In this document: piece by piece, positions 54,143 through 62,918 of the stretch | Layout: every line of letters begins with the position of its first letter | Position numbering within the stretch: the first letter of the stretch is position 1 | The notes under the pieces: model-generated | Databases searched by the model: none | Seen by the model: only the letters and a program-made list of their open reading frames with translations | What the model was told of the DNA's origin: nothing | Made by a program: the position numbers and the translations under genes | Origin: Nitrosospira sp. Is2 | Lineage (GTDB): Bacteria > Pseudomonadota > Gammaproteobacteria > Burkholderiales > Nitrosomonadaceae | Direction of reading: 5' to 3' | Assembly (NCBI RefSeq): GCF_033095785.1 | Contig: NZ_CP137134.1 | Location: 3,038,001-3,102,000, forward strand | DNA: 64,000 nucleotides

Positions 54143-54807
54143 GCAAGACTCTTCGAACGTTGTCACAGCTTCAAGATGCGCTGGATGCTGAGAGAGTGTG
54201 GCGATTAAAAGAGTTAAGTATATTACGTAAAAAACTCTTGTTGGGTATCGGGAAAATTGGGGTAGCTAGGGAGGACGATCTTTCTCTCTTAAGACCTTGC
54301 ATCACGATGCTATATGCGCATTGGGAGGGGTTCGTGAAGGCAGCATGTGGGGCCTATTTGGAATTTGTTGCGTTGCAGCGACTTGCCAATAAAGAAATGT
54401 TATCCCCGTTTTTGGCGTTGGCTGCACGTCGGCATGTTTCTCAAAGTGACGTTACTGGAGCTGAGGCCGATCGGCTCATGGCTTCCTTTTATCGAGAGCA
54501 CGGAGACCGTCGTGATTACATACCATATAAAAACGGCGTAGATACCAAGAGCAATTTGTGGTTCGATGTTTTTCGCGATATTTATGAGTCTCTGGGGTTG
54601 TCATGGCAAGGCTATGAGCTGAAACGGATGCTCATCGATACGAAGCTCGTAAGCAAGCGAAACGCAATAGCGCATGGGCGATTTATCGACGTAAAGTCAG
54701 ATGATGTTGAAGAGTTGTTCGATAACATTATTGAACTGATGGATAAAATAAAAGAGCAATTATTGGACTCAGCTCAGAATGGTAAATACAAATTACCAAA
54801 TCACTGA
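54139..54807 (+). CDS. MAE_28990/MAE_18760-like HEPN protein
   Basis: 222 aa, alpha-helical. The HEPN ribonuclease motif R-x4-H is in VSKRNAIAHGRF (Arg174, His179). Conserved family stretch CITMLYAHWEGFVKAACGAY. Overlaps the DUF262 gene by four bases, so the two are made together. HEPN RNases often serve as effector or toxin; the DUF262 partner would control it. Defence or toxin-antitoxin role inferred from pairing and neighbourhood. Confidence 0.85.
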   Translation: MSKTLRTLSQLQDALDAERVWRLKELSILRKKLLLGIGKIGVAREDDLSLLRPCITMLYAHWEGFVKAACGAYLEFVALQRLANKEMLSPFLALAARRHVSQSDVTGAEADRLMASFYREHGDRRDYIPYKNGVDTKSNLWFDVFRDIYESLGLSWQGYELKRMLIDTKLVSKRNAIAHGRFIDVKSDDVEELFDNIIELMDKIKEQLLDSAQNGKYKLPNH

Positions 54808-55028
54808 GGAAGTTTAGGTGCCGAGCAATCGCCAAGCAATTTGTCACATCAATAACGCCGTGACGTGCTGGTATTGGAGCATGAAATGCGGTCCATCTTC
54901 CCGGCCGCAGTTCAAGGTTCTCAGCTGTCTGGTTTAGATGCAAATTTGTTGGTCAGTGTCCCATAAGTGCCCCAAAACACAGGATCGAAAAAGTCTGCGA
55001 GAAAATCTACATTATAAGTGCTTGAATT

Positions 55029-55047
55029 TGGTGCCCGGAGCCGGCAT
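55029..55047 (-). other. tRNA 3'-end-like sequence, possible att core
   Basis: The complement reads ATGCCGGCTCCGGGCACCA, matching the final T-arm/acceptor bases and CCA of a tRNA-Leu-like gene, without the rest of the tRNA. Such partial tRNA ends are left at the distal border of elements integrated in tRNA genes. Confidence 0.45.
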
Positions 55048-55101
55048 CTAAAAAAGTTCTAAACATCGCAATGGCAGGGGATGAAAGGTTCTGACGGACT
55101 G

Positions 55102-55125
55102 CTTTTTACCCGTCTTTTTACCCGT
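55102..55125. repeat. Two tandem 12-bp repeats, probable integrase arm sites
   Basis: CTTTTTACCCGT occurs twice with no gap (complement ACGGGTAAAAAG). Tandem A/T-rich repeats close to a tRNA 3' end are typical arm-type binding sites of tyrosine recombinases. Confidence 0.5.
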
Positions 55126-55160
55126 TTTGATGGGCCAAACTGAGCATCGCGGTGCAATAA

Positions 55161-55553
55161 TTAACCTATCTCCAAGAATATCTTCTCGTTTACTGACGCA
55201 GTTTTCAATTTGCTAAAAATTCGAGTAAAAGCTGGGCGGCTCTGGCTTATGGAGTCTCCACCCGTTGTGTCACCCACCAGTATGCAGCCCTCGGTGTCCT
55301 CAGCTTTATTGCCTGCGTGTATGCGGACGCCTTCGAAGCCAGGTACGTTCAAAAGAAGAGGCATCGGGTGACCAAACCGGGCCGAATCCGTAATCACTAC
55401 CTCGTAGGTACCCGATGGAATGGCCGTTACGCCCACAATCTTTACCGACCTTACTTTATCTTCCAATGTATAGCATTCAAATTGTCCATTTATAGACAAT
55501 TTACCAATTGTGCAGTGTTCCAGCAGCTCCGTTCTGTCGAGCCGTAATTCCAT
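55161..55553 (-). CDS. DUF5675-domain protein
   Basis: 130 aa. MELRLDRTELLEHCTIGKLS then FECYTLEDKVR, IPSGTYEVVITDSARFG, and the conserved core VRIHAGNKAEDTEGCILVGD. The His and Cys of H-x-GN...TEGC-ILVG recall L,D-transpeptidase-like catalytic residues, which has led to suggestions of peptidoglycan activity. The family is often next to phage tail, T6SS or eCIS genes. Last gene of the minus-strand eCIS-side cluster, 148 bases after the kinase. Confidence 0.83.
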   Translation of the reverse strand: MELRLDRTELLEHCTIGKLSINGQFECYTLEDKVRSVKIVGVTAIPSGTYEVVITDSARFGHPMPLLLNVPGFEGVRIHAGNKAEDTEGCILVGDTTGGDSISQSRPAFTRIFSKLKTASVNEKIFLEIG

Positions 55554-55700
55554 TGCGCTCTCCTTTTACACTGTTTACCCGTCGGCCGCCGCCGTGAAAT
55601 AGCGGACATGAAAATATAAAGCCAATGTAATTGTTAACTGTACTATCGACAGAACTCCCCATTTCACAGTTACTTTGCCGGCATTTACCACTTTCACTGG

Positions 55701-57128
55701 TTATGGGTTGTGGGTTGGATTGGGGCATTTTTTGGACATCGATTGCTTGCTCGCCACTTGGCCTGTTGAGATGAATTGCTCGTAGTCAGCCCTGGCTAGG
55801 CCCCAGAATCGTGCTCTTTCACGAGAATCTTCCTGCTCTCCTTTAGTCCGTCCAGATTCACTGAACTGCTCGGACTCACGAAATACCCGTCTGACTGTGC
55901 CGCTGTGGAAAGTAGAAAGTTTTTTTAAAGCATTTATATAATCCGCCGCGAACTTATCCATATTCGCGTTATGCTCCCTGATATGCTCGTAAAACACTTT
56001 CTCGTTCCATGAGTCACCGTCTTTGCGTGCTGTGTCCAACCCCACTTCTTTTATCTTTATTCTGTCAGCTTCTCGGCATAAAAATGCATAATTAGTGGCA
56101 CTGGTCGTGGCGAAACCTTGTATTGCTTCTTCATTTACGAAGTACCACATCGCGGTAGCGAGTAAAATCGATAAAGTCAGTGCCCAGATTTTCCAGCTTC
56201 TGCCGCGTTCGTAGGTTTCAATTGCTGCCAGAAACGCGGCGGCACCCTGGAACCGCTTATCCGGAACTTTGTTAGTTGCAGTACGTATAATATTCGCCAT
56301 TCTTTTTTTTATCTTTCGGTTAACTGCTCGAGGATCTGGAAGGGGGCTGTTGATATGCTCTTCCTTAAGCTCGGCTAGAGAAGCGCCTTTAAACGGTAAT
56401 TGACCGGTTAACATCTCGAATAGAAGAATGCCCGCTGAGTAAATATCGGATCGGTGGTCCACTTTATCCGGATCAATAAATTGCTCAGGGCTCATATATT
56501 CCGGTGTACCTATTACACGCCCCCGGTTACCTGTTTGCTCATCGCTAATCTGTTGTGCAATACCAAAGTCTGTTAGGAGCGCTCTATTTGTATTGTCGAC
56601 CATAACGTTTGATGCTTTTACGTCTCTGTGTATTATCACTTTCTTATGAGCACTTCTGAGTCCCCTTAAAACGCCTTTGAATACTTGCAGAGCTTCTTTC
56701 TCGACCATTGGGCCACGTAATGTATCTATAATGTCGGCAAGAGAGCGACCGTCAACATACTCGAGCACGAGGAAATAATCAGGGCCAATGCTGAAGTAGT
56801 TGTACATTTGAACAATGTTTGGATCGGAGAGTTGAGCTTGTCGCGCGGCTTCGTTATAAAAATCCTTCCTGAAGTTGGGGCTAAGTGTTAGCTGGCGCTT
56901 GAGGACCTTGATCGCATATTTTTTATCCCTGATTAGGCTGTGCTCAGCAAGAAATACTTGTCCCATTGCACCTTCACCCAGCCGGGATCGGATGAAATAG
57001 CCGCTGTGGACCGCGTTTTCAAGTTGGTTGCTATTTGATGAAACCGAGTAAACGCTATAGATAGACTTTCCCACCACGTCGGTGTTTTCGACTTTATCCG
57101 GCTCTGAAATCGTTTGTCTAATGGCCAC
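55701..57128 (-). CDS. Membrane Ser/Thr protein kinase
   Basis: 475 aa from GTG 57128, preferred because GGTGA lies eight bases upstream and it overlaps the S41 stop by 11 bases; ATG 57164 and 57218 are in frame. Kinase domain: RSRLGEGAMGQVFLAE (P-loop), KKYAIKVLKRQ (catalytic Lys), VIIHRDVKASNVMVDN, LLTDFGIAQQ, GTPEYMSPEQF. After residue 300 a TM segment (IWALTLSILLATAMWYFV) leads to a 150-residue external helical domain. The Hanks-type active site is complete. Likely phosphorylates an FHA-recognised partner encoded in the same operon. Confidence 0.92.
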   Translation of the reverse strand: MAIRQTISEPDKVENTDVVGKSIYSVYSVSSNSNQLENAVHSGYFIRSRLGEGAMGQVFLAEHSLIRDKKYAIKVLKRQLTLSPNFRKDFYNEAARQAQLSDPNIVQMYNYFSIGPDYFLVLEYVDGRSLADIIDTLRGPMVEKEALQVFKGVLRGLRSAHKKVIIHRDVKASNVMVDNTNRALLTDFGIAQQISDEQTGNRGRVIGTPEYMSPEQFIDPDKVDHRSDIYSAGILLFEMLTGQLPFKGASLAELKEEHINSPLPDPRAVNRKIKKRMANIIRTATNKVPDKRFQGAAAFLAAIETYERGRSWKIWALTLSILLATAMWYFVNEEAIQGFATTSATNYAFLCREADRIKIKEVGLDTARKDGDSWNEKVFYEHIREHNANMDKFAADYINALKKLSTFHSGTVRRVFRESEQFSESGRTKGEQEDSRERARFWGLARADYEQFISTGQVASKQSMSKKCPNPTHNP

Positions 57129-58332
57129 TTGTCTTGTCACCGCTTTCGATCTCGTACCGTCCATCAGCTTTTTTAAGCAACTGGACTGTCTGGTTATAAA
57201 AAGAATCTGTATCAGCATTGGGTCCCATCAGGAAATACATAGGCAATAAGCCCTCGCCGTCGAATCGCAGCCCGTTGGGGGTCGCCAAGTACCCTGTTGT
57301 GATAAACAATGCGCCCCCCGATTGAAGTTCAATAATGTCCTGACGAGTTCCCTTGCCCGCAGTTTTCTTCCCAATCGAAGTTGCTCGGGCATTCTCGGTG
57401 AGCGCCGCAATAAACACCTCGGCGGCGCTCGCGGTAAACTCGTCTTGCCACAGAAATACTTGTTGTCGCTGCCGGTCTCGACGCATCGTGGAAGAATATA
57501 ATGAAGTTTTGTTACGTCCCACTACCGAAACAATCCGCTCATTTTGCCCAAGGAAAAGCATTGCTGAGTCTACAGACGAGTTGAAGTCGCCTCCCCCACA
57601 GCTTCGAAAATCAATAATTATTGGACGGCTCTCGGGCCAACGAGAAACTATATAATCGAGCTTCTGCCGAGTGGCAGCGGTAAAATTTCCTATTCTAATG
57701 ATGCGTAAATCGTGAAACGCATATTCGGTTATCGAGGCAATTGCGCGCTGCGAACGGGTGACGTTGAGTTGCCTGTGCGTTCCAGAAGATCCGGCAATAT
57801 CGAGCACTACACTTTTTCCGGCTTTACCGAGCGCTAGAGCTACTATGGCAGGAAGTGACCTTCCTTGAGTAGACACCCCATCGATAGCGAGCAGTAAGTC
57901 GCCCGGCTTAACTCCCGCGAGAGCCGCTGGTCCGCCCACAGTTGGGTAACAAATTACATCGCCATCACGTGTTTTTTCGACATCGAGTCCGATACTGCCC
58001 GGAATTTTCCTTGAAGCCTTCCCAAATTGGACGTACTCAGCTGGGTTTAAATAATCCGAATAAGGGTCTTGCTTCGTAAGATACGTTTTCAGTGATGTTG
58101 CTATCATCCCGTCCATACCCCCAGGGGGAGGAGGAAACACCGCGTACTGATCTATCTTTTCCAGCACCTCTGCAAAAATCTGCGGTCCAACCTCTTCGAC
58201 CCGAAGGGATTCTCTTCCATCTGCGCCCTTCTTCGGGGTAAACCAAGGAAGGGTCGCTCCTACCAAAACGCCACTAAGAAAAATAACAGTTACCTTTACT
58301 GCGAGTCTATGGTTATTAAACCCACCGCTCAT
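57118..58332 (-). CDS. S41-family C-terminal processing peptidase with PDZ domain
   Basis: 404 aa, N-terminal TM or signal anchor (VKVTVIFLSGVLVGATLPWF). PDZ around ALAGVKPGDLLLAIDGVSTQ. Peptidase core: RPIIIDFRSCGGGDFNSSVD, catalytic Ser in EFTASAAEVFIAAL, catalytic Lys in GKKTAGKGTRQD. The Ser/Lys pair is complete. Periplasmic processing protease; the target is unknown. Overlaps the kinase gene and so is translated with it. Confidence 0.9.
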   Translation of the reverse strand: MSGGFNNHRLAVKVTVIFLSGVLVGATLPWFTPKKGADGRESLRVEEVGPQIFAEVLEKIDQYAVFPPPPGGMDGMIATSLKTYLTKQDPYSDYLNPAEYVQFGKASRKIPGSIGLDVEKTRDGDVICYPTVGGPAALAGVKPGDLLLAIDGVSTQGRSLPAIVALALGKAGKSVVLDIAGSSGTHRQLNVTRSQRAIASITEYAFHDLRIIRIGNFTAATRQKLDYIVSRWPESRPIIIDFRSCGGGDFNSSVDSAMLFLGQNERIVSVVGRNKTSLYSSTMRRDRQRQQVFLWQDEFTASAAEVFIAALTENARATSIGKKTAGKGTRQDIIELQSGGALFITTGYLATPNGLRFDGEGLLPMYFLMGPNADTDSFYNQTVQLLKKADGRYEIESGDKTSGH

Positions 58333-58359
58333 AATTTAGGAAATTAAATATTCAATAGT

Positions 58360-58788
58360 TCAATAGTATTTAAGGATTTCGAGCGATTTCTTGAGCTCCT
58401 TCCGGAGGTGTAAAATTTTTTTTTCCTTTTCCGCTTTTTCTTCGCGTTTTTCTTCTCTGCTCTGCCGGAGCACCATTACATCCTCTTGATGCTTCTTCAG
58501 GACCACTTCTCGATGTCGCTTCTGTTCTCTCTCTTCCTTAGAATTCTCCGCCGCTTTTATATTTGTTTCTCGCAATTTTTTCAGCTTCAATTCCAAATCA
58601 TCCAGTGAAAGCTGTCGAACGGAGAGTTCCTTTTGTAATTGTTCAATGTCCTGCTGAATCTGTGCTTGTCGTAGTTGTTGGGCCTGTAACTCGCCTTCCT
58701 TGATAGCTATCCGTTTTTCGCCTTGCTTTACCTCACCTATTAATGACGAGATGGTGCAGGCTGATAAGCCATACAACAAAAAACACAC
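58360..58788 (-). CDS. Coiled-coil lipoprotein, start uncertain
   Basis: About 140 aa. Lipobox-like LYGLSAC then a long charged coiled coil (QAQQLRQAQIQQDIEQLQKE, EEREQKRHREVVLKKHQEDV). With GTG 58788 the signal peptide is only eleven residues to the Cys, too short. In-frame codons upstream (GTRAIPVV before it) would make a normal signal, but there is no ATG, GTG or TTG before the TAG of the preceding gene; an ATC 8-9 bases after AGAGG is the only well placed codon. So the start is either GTG or a rare codon. Confidence 0.68.
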   Translation of the reverse strand: MCFLLYGLSACTISSLIGEVKQGEKRIAIKEGELQAQQLRQAQIQQDIEQLQKELSVRQLSLDDLELKLKKLRETNIKAAENSKEEREQKRHREVVLKKHQEDVMVLRQSREEKREEKAEKEKKILHLRKELKKSLEILKYY

Positions 58789-58827
58789 GACTGGTATTGC
58801 TCTCGTACCGATTTTGGTCGGCCTCTT

Positions 58828-59484
58828 CTATATGCTCTGGCGCTTTGAGGCCAGAACTTTGGTTTGTCGCTGCGTCTCGGCAAGCAATAGTTCCAGTTTC
58901 TCAATCTCTTTATCAAGCTCTACCTGAGTTGCTGTTTTTTCCCCGGTATTGGTTAAATTCCTCGTTTGGAAATTCCTCATGTCCTTGACTACCTTTTCCT
59001 CAAGCACAACCAGTTGATTTGCTGCTTCCTCTTCCTCAAGTAGTTTCTTCTTTTGTTCATCGCGCTTTGCCGGGGAAGATTTACCCTCTTTCATCTTTTT
59101 TAAAATCTTATCCGTACGATCGGATGCCTCGGCAACACGACTCTTCAGTTCCTCGTTGGATTTCTCCGTATCCTCGTTGATTTTTCGCACATACTCTAAC
59201 CTGGCATCCAAGTCGTTCTCTTTTCCAACTAGCTCTTGGTTCCGCTCTTCATATTTCGCAGCTAAACCGTAGCAGACTCCTCCGCCGACTACTGCAACAC
59301 CGACTCCAATAAGGGCGCATATCAAGCTGTTGCCTCCCGCCACATCGCATATTCCATAGCCAAGGCCGCCCCCCGCCGCGGCACACTCCACTGCTGCGGC
59401 ATTTTTCGTCCCAATTTGATCACGTAGCGTGGCGCAGCCTGATACTAGTGAGACGAGTAGCAACATCACAGCTTTTTTTTTCAT
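58828..59484 (-). CDS. Lipoprotein with glycine-rich hydrophobic segment and coiled coil
   Basis: 218 aa. Signal peptide MKKKAVMLLLVSLVSGC, Cys17 acylated. Residues 45-75 (ICALIGVGVAVVGGGVCYGL) are Gly-rich and hydrophobic, like a glycine zipper; from 80 on a long coiled coil (LDARLEYVRKINEDTEKSNE). Same general design as the next lipoprotein, suggesting a coupled pair. No family recognised. Stop and next gene are in the same frame. Confidence 0.78.
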   Translation of the reverse strand: MKKKAVMLLLVSLVSGCATLRDQIGTKNAAAVECAAAGGGLGYGICDVAGGNSLICALIGVGVAVVGGGVCYGLAAKYEERNQELVGKENDLDARLEYVRKINEDTEKSNEELKSRVAEASDRTDKILKKMKEGKSSPAKRDEQKKKLLEEEEAANQLVVLEEKVVKDMRNFQTRNLTNTGEKTATQVELDKEIEKLELLLAETQRQTKVLASKRQSI

Positions 59485-59696
59485 AATCGCCTCTCAAACA
59501 TACGGTCAACGTCGCCAGAAAATTTTTAGCGAGTGAGACATTCTTTCCTCCTTTTTCTATAAACCCCTCTCGGATTTTTTTTGATGCCATTCGAAGATCG
59601 CTAACTGTTTTCAGTCGCAGGGGAATATAAATCTCGCGCTAGAAGTTTCCTTAGGCCTAACCCCTATGGGATGTTCTTTGCCTCCGGAGGTCGCTC

Positions 59697-60392
59697 TCAA
59701 GACAAGTCGTCATATTCGTCTCTGTCCCGGTTGCCACCGCTCGACACTTTCTCCCGACCAATGCTTATCCTCTTAAACTCAAATACCGACGCTCCCATTT
59801 TTATTTTTGCGCCGTCATCCAGGTTTGTCGACGAATTGCTTCCAAGTTCTTTTCCATTAAGTACAGTCAAGTTTGTTGTGATAAGGGTAATTAATTCATC
59901 CCTATGTTCGCGGCAAACGATTTCGGCATGCTCATCAGAAAGGCTCCTGTCCGCAGCAATGCGTATATCACAATGCTCGGCTTTGCCAATTAGATTTCTT
60001 CCTTCATAAAGTACAAATAGCTTACCTTGAGGGAATAAGTTGAATGTTGCCAAGGCTCCAGCAAGTCGTCGTTTACTTTTGCTGGACTCGCTTATGGGAG
60101 ATTCCGATTTATCAGATCGATCAAACTCGGTGTAGTCCGGATCATTTGATTCTCCGTGATCGGTTACAGTGGGTGTCCGTCCCATATTCATACTCCTTTG
60201 TAAAGTGTCACTCGAGTTAAGATAATTACCTAGGCCAATAGTCTTCGTTGCTTCACAATATTTGCAGGTCTGCCATTCTGGGTCCATTGCATGACCTTTT
60301 TCACAGAAGCGAGTTGACGTGCCTGAGGCAGGGATGCCCAAAATTTTTTTGAATAACGCCACGACTATCCCTTGGGCCGACTTATTGGTCAT
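59697..60392 (-). CDS. FHA-domain protein with N-terminal zinc-ribbon
   Basis: 231 aa from ATG 60392; open frame extends to 60470. Near the start a ribbon CEKGHAMDPEWQTCKYCE; a linker with acidic and Ser/Thr-rich stretches (GRTPTVTDHGESNDPDYTEF), which could hold phosphorylation sites; C-terminal FHA from GRNLIGKAEHCDIRIAADRS with SDEHAEIVC, the phospho-Thr-binding Arg-Ser-His cluster changed to K/S/H. Located between the phosphatase and lipoproteins. Confidence 0.83.
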   Translation of the reverse strand: MTNKSAQGIVVALFKKILGIPASGTSTRFCEKGHAMDPEWQTCKYCEATKTIGLGNYLNSSDTLQRSMNMGRTPTVTDHGESNDPDYTEFDRSDKSESPISESSKSKRRLAGALATFNLFPQGKLFVLYEGRNLIGKAEHCDIRIAADRSLSDEHAEIVCREHRDELITLITTNLTVLNGKELGSNSSTNLDDGAKIKMGASVFEFKRISIGREKVSSGGNRDRDEYDDLS

Positions 60393-60473
60393 CGGAAAAT
60401 TCCAATGGGCTAATAATACAATTTGGTCGTTGTATGTTCGTGGAGCACCCGAGGCGGTGCAGCGGTTCATCGT

Positions 60474-61367
60474 TTACCATAACCCGGTAATTTTGGAACT
60501 GAAGCTGCTGGTTCTTTGGCTAAGATATGCCACTAGGGCGACTGCGGCTGAAACACCCACGAATGCGGGGACTACAACCCGCGCGCGCTTCCATCGCTGT
60601 TGATTCATTCTTGAGTTTGCGTATTCGATCAGTTGCACCGTCACGTTATCCTCTCCACCTTTCTCCATAGCAAGCTGGACCAACTGGTTCGCTAGGTCTT
60701 GGGGTCCTCCTTTCTTGTTAAGAACATCCCCGATCTCTCTATCCGAGACATAACCGTGAAGCCCATCGGAGCACAGAAGAATTCGATCTCCCTGATACAG
60801 GTGAATCCATGGCGAAATGTCCACAGGCACCGACTCAGAGGTTCCAATTGCTCGTTCCAAGATGCTTGCATCGGGATGCAGAGCTGCTTCCGCCTCAGTG
60901 AGGAGGCCGTCCTCAATCATTCTTTGAACGCGGCTGTGATCGCGGGTAAGGCGCTCTAATTTTCCTTCCCTGGTAAATAAATAGGCTCGGCTATCGCCTA
61001 CATGGGCAACCATAGCTTGTGAGTCTGCAATTAACGCTACGACGGCTGTTGCACCCATGTTTTCCGTTGCCGGATTTCCTGCATGCCCGCGTTGGTAAAT
61101 GACCGCGTTAGCCTCTTCAAACGCATGTTGGGTTGCTTCCTGAATGGAAGAACGAGGGTCAAAATCGCGTAACCTTGCGCTGAGTATTTCAACCGTTAAC
61201 TCCGCCGCTACGCTTCCGCCTTCATGCCCACCCATCCCATCGGAAACGATATACACGTCCCCGAATATGGCATTTACACGGCTCATCCTGTCTTGGTTTT
61301 CGTTCCGAATATACCCCATATCGGAACAAGCGCCGACTGACCATCGCATGTAACTTTGTCGAACCAC
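60474..61367 (-). CDS. PP2C-type protein Ser/Thr phosphatase with C-terminal TM helix
   Basis: 297 aa. Metal-site motifs of PPM/PP2C: RNENQDRMSR (Asp), VYIVSDGMGGHEGGSVAAEL, MGATAVVALI, AHVGDSRAYLFT, LLCSDGLHGYVSD, and GGEDNVTVQLIEY. After residue 265 a TM segment (VVVPAFVGVSAAVALVAYL). The natural antagonist of the kinase at 55701, and similar to the Stp/PppA set of T6SS. 33 bases after the vWA-FHA gene. Confidence 0.93.
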   Translation of the reverse strand: MVRQSYMRWSVGACSDMGYIRNENQDRMSRVNAIFGDVYIVSDGMGGHEGGSVAAELTVEILSARLRDFDPRSSIQEATQHAFEEANAVIYQRGHAGNPATENMGATAVVALIADSQAMVAHVGDSRAYLFTREGKLERLTRDHSRVQRMIEDGLLTEAEAALHPDASILERAIGTSESVPVDISPWIHLYQGDRILLCSDGLHGYVSDREIGDVLNKKGGPQDLANQLVQLAMEKGGEDNVTVQLIEYANSRMNQQRWKRARVVVPAFVGVSAAVALVAYLSQRTSSFSSKITGLW

Positions 61368-61400
61368 TTTTTATCCATCCGACCGCGTTTGCTTACGAAA

Positions 61401-62918
61401 TTAAGGAACGAAGGGCTCCGCGCCAGTGATTGTTTGGGAACGCTCATTCGTTTGTTTTAAAAGCTCAAAAATAGTACTTCCAACCCGGATCTGATCATTT
61501 GGCGAGAGTACGGTTGGTGCAACAATGCGAGTGCCGTTCAGAAAGGTTCCATTACGCGATTCGCTGTCGCTCAGATACAGATGGCCCGACTCATAAGTGA
61601 CGCGAGCATGCCGCCCGGATACCCGCTCATCACTTAGCTGCAATTCATTTTTTTCGCTAGCGCCTATGTGATAAACCGCTTTATCAATAGGGAACTGACG
61701 ACCGCGGGTGGGTCCGCTGATGCAGTGCAATAACGCTGCTGGTCGACCTTGGCCAGGCGGCGGAAACGTATCCAATACCTTTGTGCCTCCTCGCGGTGCT
61801 TTTGGTGCGTCTCGTTCCTTCCGAGGTGGGGAGGGCGGTAGAGGCGGGGGTGGAGGGGGTGGAGGGGGAGGGCGCTTTTCGCCCATCCCTTTATAGAGCA
61901 TATAAATTACTCCCAATGCCAAAGCCGCGCCCAAAACCCACAATAGAACTTTGTTTCCAGGTGTCGGTACGGACGAATCGGTCTGCGAACCGGTACCGAT
62001 ATCCGGCGCAGAAAGACGATTGTCGACTGTACGAGATATGACCGGACCTGCACCTGGAGGTGCGAAATCTAACCTGACAGAATTTGCCAAACGGCCGTCT
62101 TTAGAAGGTGCATAGTGGAAAACCACTGCGTACGCGGTTTGCGCAGGGGATAAACTGAGCAAACCTTCCAGCGCTTTTGATAGCTCCTGCTTATTTGACA
62201 CAATCAAATATTGACCGCCTGTCTTCTTTATCAGACGTTGAAGCAATTCAGAATCTCTGCGCGCGCCATTGCTGATTTCAACCGCATCTATAACCAGGCC
62301 CTGTGCTTGGGCTCCGCTTATAATCACTTGGTCAGATACACTACTGCCTTTATCCTTTCCGGCAGTAATGAGTAACAGGCGCTTTGAACCCTCCTGGCGA
62401 CTAGTCAAGGCGGCAAGGCCTTCCTTTAACGCATCGTAGAGTCTGGTTTTGTCATCGTGGGCAGTCGTAAGCCCTAAGCGCGCCGTTTCTTTGATGAGCT
62501 CTGCAGAGTTATTAGAGAAATCATGGAGTTTCTTTACTTCTGCTCCAAATTCGTACAGTGCCACGTTCAATTGGGGGCTAGGTGAAGATAGTAATGTTGT
62601 GAGTGAGTCCCGGATATATTGCTTTTGGAGCCGAGTAGGATTGTTTGAGTCGACAGAAAAAACTATGGAGGTTTTGGGCCTGGGCGAATCAATGGCAGAA
62701 AGTTTTACCTCCTGCGCAGGAACGATGTGCTTCTCATCCAATCTCAGCTGAAAAGCTGAAGCATCGGGTACGCTCGCGGCAAAAACATTTGTAGTGGCAA
62801 CAATACGCCCGGGTTGCTCCTCTTGGAGCGACAAAAGCTGTAGCTCTTCGGCATGGCCAAAGCCCACCGCCCCAAGAGCCATACACCCCATCGCTACGCT
62901 CAACAATCTGCTACCCAT
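61401..62918 (-). CDS. vWA and FHA domain membrane protein with polyproline
   Basis: 505 aa from ATG 62918 (GGTGGGGGG upstream); frame extends to 63029. Signal peptide MGSRLLSVAMGCMALGAVGF and cut near HAEE; vWA domain (KTSIVFSVDSNNPTRLQKQY, LLLITAGKDKGSSVSDQVII), where the MIDAS DxSxS is replaced by DSNNP; a TM (VLLWVLGAALALGVIYMLY); a run of ten prolines; C-terminal cytoplasmic FHA (YHIGASEKNELQLSDERVSG, RHARVTYESG, NGTFLNG). A periplasmic sensor coupled to a phosphothreonine reader. First gene of the operon. Confidence 0.88.
   Translation of the reverse strand: MGSRLLSVAMGCMALGAVGFGHAEELQLLSLQEEQPGRIVATTNVFAASVPDASAFQLRLDEKHIVPAQEVKLSAIDSPRPKTSIVFSVDSNNPTRLQKQYIRDSLTTLLSSPSPQLNVALYEFGAEVKKLHDFSNNSAELIKETARLGLTTAHDDKTRLYDALKEGLAALTSRQEGSKRLLLITAGKDKGSSVSDQVIISGAQAQGLVIDAVEISNGARRDSELLQRLIKKTGGQYLIVSNKQELSKALEGLLSLSPAQTAYAVVFHYAPSKDGRLANSVRLDFAPPGAGPVISRTVDNRLSAPDIGTGSQTDSSVPTPGNKVLLWVLGAALALGVIYMLYKGMGEKRPPPPPPPPPPLPPSPPRKERDAPKAPRGGTKVLDTFPPPGQGRPAALLHCISGPTRGRQFPIDKAVYHIGASEKNELQLSDERVSGRHARVTYESGHLYLSDSESRNGTFLNGTRIVAPTVLSPNDQIRVGSTIFELLKQTNERSQTITGAEPFVP

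Larger units (their letters stand above)
54808..55160. other. Intergenic stretch with attachment-site-like DNA
   Basis: About 350 bases, no gene. Contains the tRNA-like 3' end and the arm-type repeats listed separately. Confidence 0.5.

Noticed and set aside
53045..54807. DUF262 pair considered as GmrSD type IV restriction
   Set aside because: No DUF1524 nuclease domain; the partner is a HEPN protein.
55701..61367. Kinase/PP2C/FHA genes considered as a type VI secretion locus
   Set aside because: No TssB/C, TssJKLM, VgrG or Hcp genes are present; the adjacent DUF4255 gene points to an eCIS instead.
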